IMG/VR virus record: IMGVR_UViG_3300046355_000240
Span: 1 to 26,237 of that record
Length of the DNA stretch: 26,237 nt
Origin: a virus
Reading direction: 5' to 3' (one strand)
Shown here: one piece after another, positions 25,095 to 26,237 of the stretch
Numbering within the stretch: the first letter of the stretch is position 1
Layout of the letters: every line of letters starts with the position of its first letter
Program-made: the position numbers and the translations under genes
Notes under the pieces: generated by a model
Told to the model about the DNA's origin: nothing
Databases searched by the model: none
Seen by the model: the letters and a program-made list of their open reading frames with translations, nothing else

Positions 25095-25117
25095 TTTAGT
25101 CCTATAAGTTGACTACA

Positions 25118-25125
25118 TATTTATA
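25118..25125 (-). promoter_or_regulatory. T4-type late promoter for the baseplate operon
   Basis: The minus strand reads exactly TATAAATA, the late consensus recognised with phage factors gp55, gp33 and gp45 in T4. Transcription would begin near 25112, about 18 bases before the gp48 ATG at 25094, leaving space for its AGGA site. It lies in the only 30-bp gap between the divergent genes gp48 and gp4, and its first base on this strand is also the A of the gp4 start codon. Confidence 0.75.
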
Positions 25126-25574
25126 TGACTTTCGGTAACAAAACCTATAAGGGTATCTTTAAACCTAAGAACCCAGCCAAATATAAAGGTGATGCGAACA
25201 ATATCATCTACCGTTCTTCTTGGGAAGTGCGAGTGATGAAGTATTTTGACGACCATCCACAGGTAGTATGGTGGGCTTCAGAAGAATTGGTAATTCCTTA
25301 CTACAATCCAATTGACAATAAGATGCACAGATACTTTCCTGATTTTGTAGTAAAGATGAGAAAGAATAATGGTTTAGTTATGACTTATGTGATTGAAGTA
25401 AAACCACATTCTCAAACTAAACAACCGGAAAGAAAAAGAAAGACACAAAAGTTCATTAACGAACAAGTAACTTATATTGTCAATCAATCAAAGTGGAAAG
25501 CTGCTGATGAGTTCTGTCATGAACATGGATGGGAATTCAAGATACTAACTGAAAAGGAACTTGGATTATACTAA
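25125..25574 (+). CDS. 4: Head completion protein gp4 (PD-(D/E)XK-like nuclease)
   Basis: At 149 aa it equals T4 gp4 (about 150 aa). It has the family's YRSSWEVRVMKYFD segment, then RYFPDFVVKM and YVIEVKPHSQTKQP. Together these give a nuclease-type site: Glu34, Asp73 and Glu91-x-Lys93. In T4, gp4 is needed to complete the filled head before tail joining and is thought to trim packaged DNA ends. It is divergent from gp48. No good Shine-Dalgarno precedes the ATG at 25125. A TATAAGTT at 25103-25110 is a weak late-box candidate for it. Its stop overlaps the stop of the convergent HNH gene by 2 bases. Confidence 0.93.
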   Translation: MTFGNKTYKGIFKPKNPAKYKGDANNIIYRSSWEVRVMKYFDDHPQVVWWASEELVIPYYNPIDNKMHRYFPDFVVKMRKNNGLVMTYVIEVKPHSQTKQPERKRKTQKFINEQVTYIVNQSKWKAADEFCHEHGWEFKILTEKELGLY

Positions 25575-26053
25575 CCGTGATTAGCAAATTTACCGTGGTG
25601 TAAATCTCTCGCTTCCGTTATAACTAATTCAGCTAGTTCCAAATCATCATATTTACCTAATTTAAGTCTTTTTGAATTAACCATCAATTGTGGCCACCAT
25701 TTCTTACTACCTTTATGCCAAATAATACCTTTTATTCCAGACTTATTGTTTGAACTTATTTTACGATTGTGCATATTTTGATTGTGACTGCACTCTCTTA
25801 GGTTTTCAATTTTATTATTTAATGGGTCACCGTCTATGTGGTCTATGAATTTGGGAGTGTATCCGTGATGTAGAGTGAATATTATGCGATGGACTTTGTG
25901 TCTTTTACCTTGAATTCTGACCACACGATAACCACTAGAATGATAAACTCCAGCTTTAGTTCCTGGTTTCATTCCATTGGGAGAACCTTTTTTCCAATAT
26001 ATTTGTCCATCTATATAATAGAAAAGGTTTTCTAATTCTGTTTTAGTAAGCAT
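25571..26053 (-). CDS. HNH homing endonuclease with AP2 DNA-binding domain
   Basis: This 160-aa protein shows the free-standing homing endonuclease layout of T4-like phages. An N-terminal part runs to SSGYRVVRIQGKRHKVHRII. The HNH core is His55, then FIDHIDGDPLNNKIENLRE with His72, Asn80 and Asn84. The C-terminal AP2-type domain covers about 103-155 (KSGIKGIIWHKGSKKWWPQL, KLGKYDDLELAELV). All key residues look intact, so it is probably active and mobile, cutting an allele that lacks it near gp4 or the next gene. It faces gp4 tail to tail. Upstream, TTGACC and TATAAT 15 bases apart resemble a host-type promoter, but the -10 touches the ATG, so this is weak. No phage late box precedes it. Confidence 0.93.
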   Translation of the reverse strand: MLTKTELENLFYYIDGQIYWKKGSPNGMKPGTKAGVYHSSGYRVVRIQGKRHKVHRIIFTLHHGYTPKFIDHIDGDPLNNKIENLRECSHNQNMHNRKISSNNKSGIKGIIWHKGSKKWWPQLMVNSKRLKLGKYDDLELAELVITEARDLHHGKFANHG

Positions 26054-26152
26054 TATAGGTAATTATTTGAAAGGTCAACACCACTACTTATAATATTTTA
26101 ACATAGAAAATGCAAACTTTCCAGGCAAAGGTGAAGGCAATTATAATATGGA

Positions 26153-26160
26153 TATAAATA
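26153..26160 (+). promoter_or_regulatory. Late-promoter-like box TATAAATA before the last gene
   Basis: This is an exact TATAAATA on the plus strand. With T4 geometry the start point would be near 26166, essentially at the ATG (26165) of the following gene, giving a leaderless or almost leaderless message. The sequence is consensus, but its closeness to the ATG makes the role uncertain. Confidence 0.45.
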
Positions 26161-26164
26161 CATC

Positions 26165-26237
26165 ATGGCATACCTCTTAGACCGTATCAAAAAACAACTA
26201 TCGGAAAAAACTTTGGAACGAGGTTCCAACGCTTACC
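26165..26237 (+). CDS. Start of a plus-strand gene (partial, 24 codons)
   Basis: The ATG at 26165 opens MAYLLDRIKKQLSEKTLERG and stays open to the window edge. It is a basic, helical N-terminus. The gene runs in the same direction as gp4 beyond the homing endonuclease. No Shine-Dalgarno is visible, and a TATAAATA lies 4 bases upstream. In relatives gp4 neighbours other head- or tail-completion genes (gp2, gp3), so such a role is possible, but the fragment is too short to name. Confidence 0.6.
   Translation, partial: MAYLLDRIKKQLSEKTLERGSNAY

Noticed and set aside
26094-26181. Short plus-strand frames before the last gene (one could encode FPGKGEGNYNMD)
   Set aside because: They are closed by a stop at 26091-26093, have no ribosome site and are too short to separate from chance; a remnant of a disrupted gene cannot be excluded but is not supported.

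Overview
This window is about 25 kb of the virion-structure region of a T4-like myovirus (contractile tail). It is AT-rich and very tightly packed, and nearly every gene is on the minus strand. No bacterial housekeeping gene, tRNA, rRNA, CRISPR array or IS element is visible. The baseplate proteins gp48, gp53, gp27-like, gp5, gp25, gp6 and gp8 and the head-completion nuclease gp4 can be recognised from family motifs. A very long DUF4815 protein and a fibre opening with SIPIISRTNTIDEWRIQT resemble the 'exo-T-even' T4-like phages of marine and freshwater bacteria (cyanophages, pelagiphages) more than coliphage T4. A Gram-negative aquatic host is likely, but nothing here identifies it.

Layout, read from right to left along the transcribed strand. 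A TATAAATA late promoter at 25118-25125 sits between the divergent genes gp48 (minus) and gp4 (plus). Downstream of it lie gp48 (tube cap), gp53 (wedge), gp27-like hub, gp5 OB-fold protein without lysozyme, a separate gp5C-like spike, an unassigned 293-aa protein, gp25, gp6, a 923-aa wedge protein in the gp7 position, gp8, the 2055-aa DUF4815 protein, a 76-aa coiled-coil protein, a 1065-aa fibre and a 223-aa glycine-rich protein. A 72-bp gap with a CATAAATA late-promoter-like box then starts a second unit: a fibre tip with an S74 intramolecular chaperone, an unknown 100-aa protein, an 84-aa zinc-ribbon-like protein and a second glycine-rich protein cut by the window edge. At the right end, gp4 runs on the plus strand, converges with an HNH-AP2 homing endonuclease, and is followed by the first 24 codons of another plus-strand gene.

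Together the genes would build the hub and spike (gp27, gp5, spike), the wedges (gp25, gp6, gp7-like, gp8, gp53), the platform for the tube (gp48) and the fibres that recognise the host. Genes abut or overlap by 1-4 bases throughout, so translation is probably coupled.

No wholly new system such as a defence island is apparent. The points most worth a second look are: a glycine-tyrosine beta module shared by four consecutive wedge genes; a gp5 divided into two genes with the lysozyme replaced by a long helical region; a cassette of alternative fibre tips; several unassigned small proteins in the fibre cluster; and three genes whose late-promoter-like box lies only 4-5 bases before the start codon.
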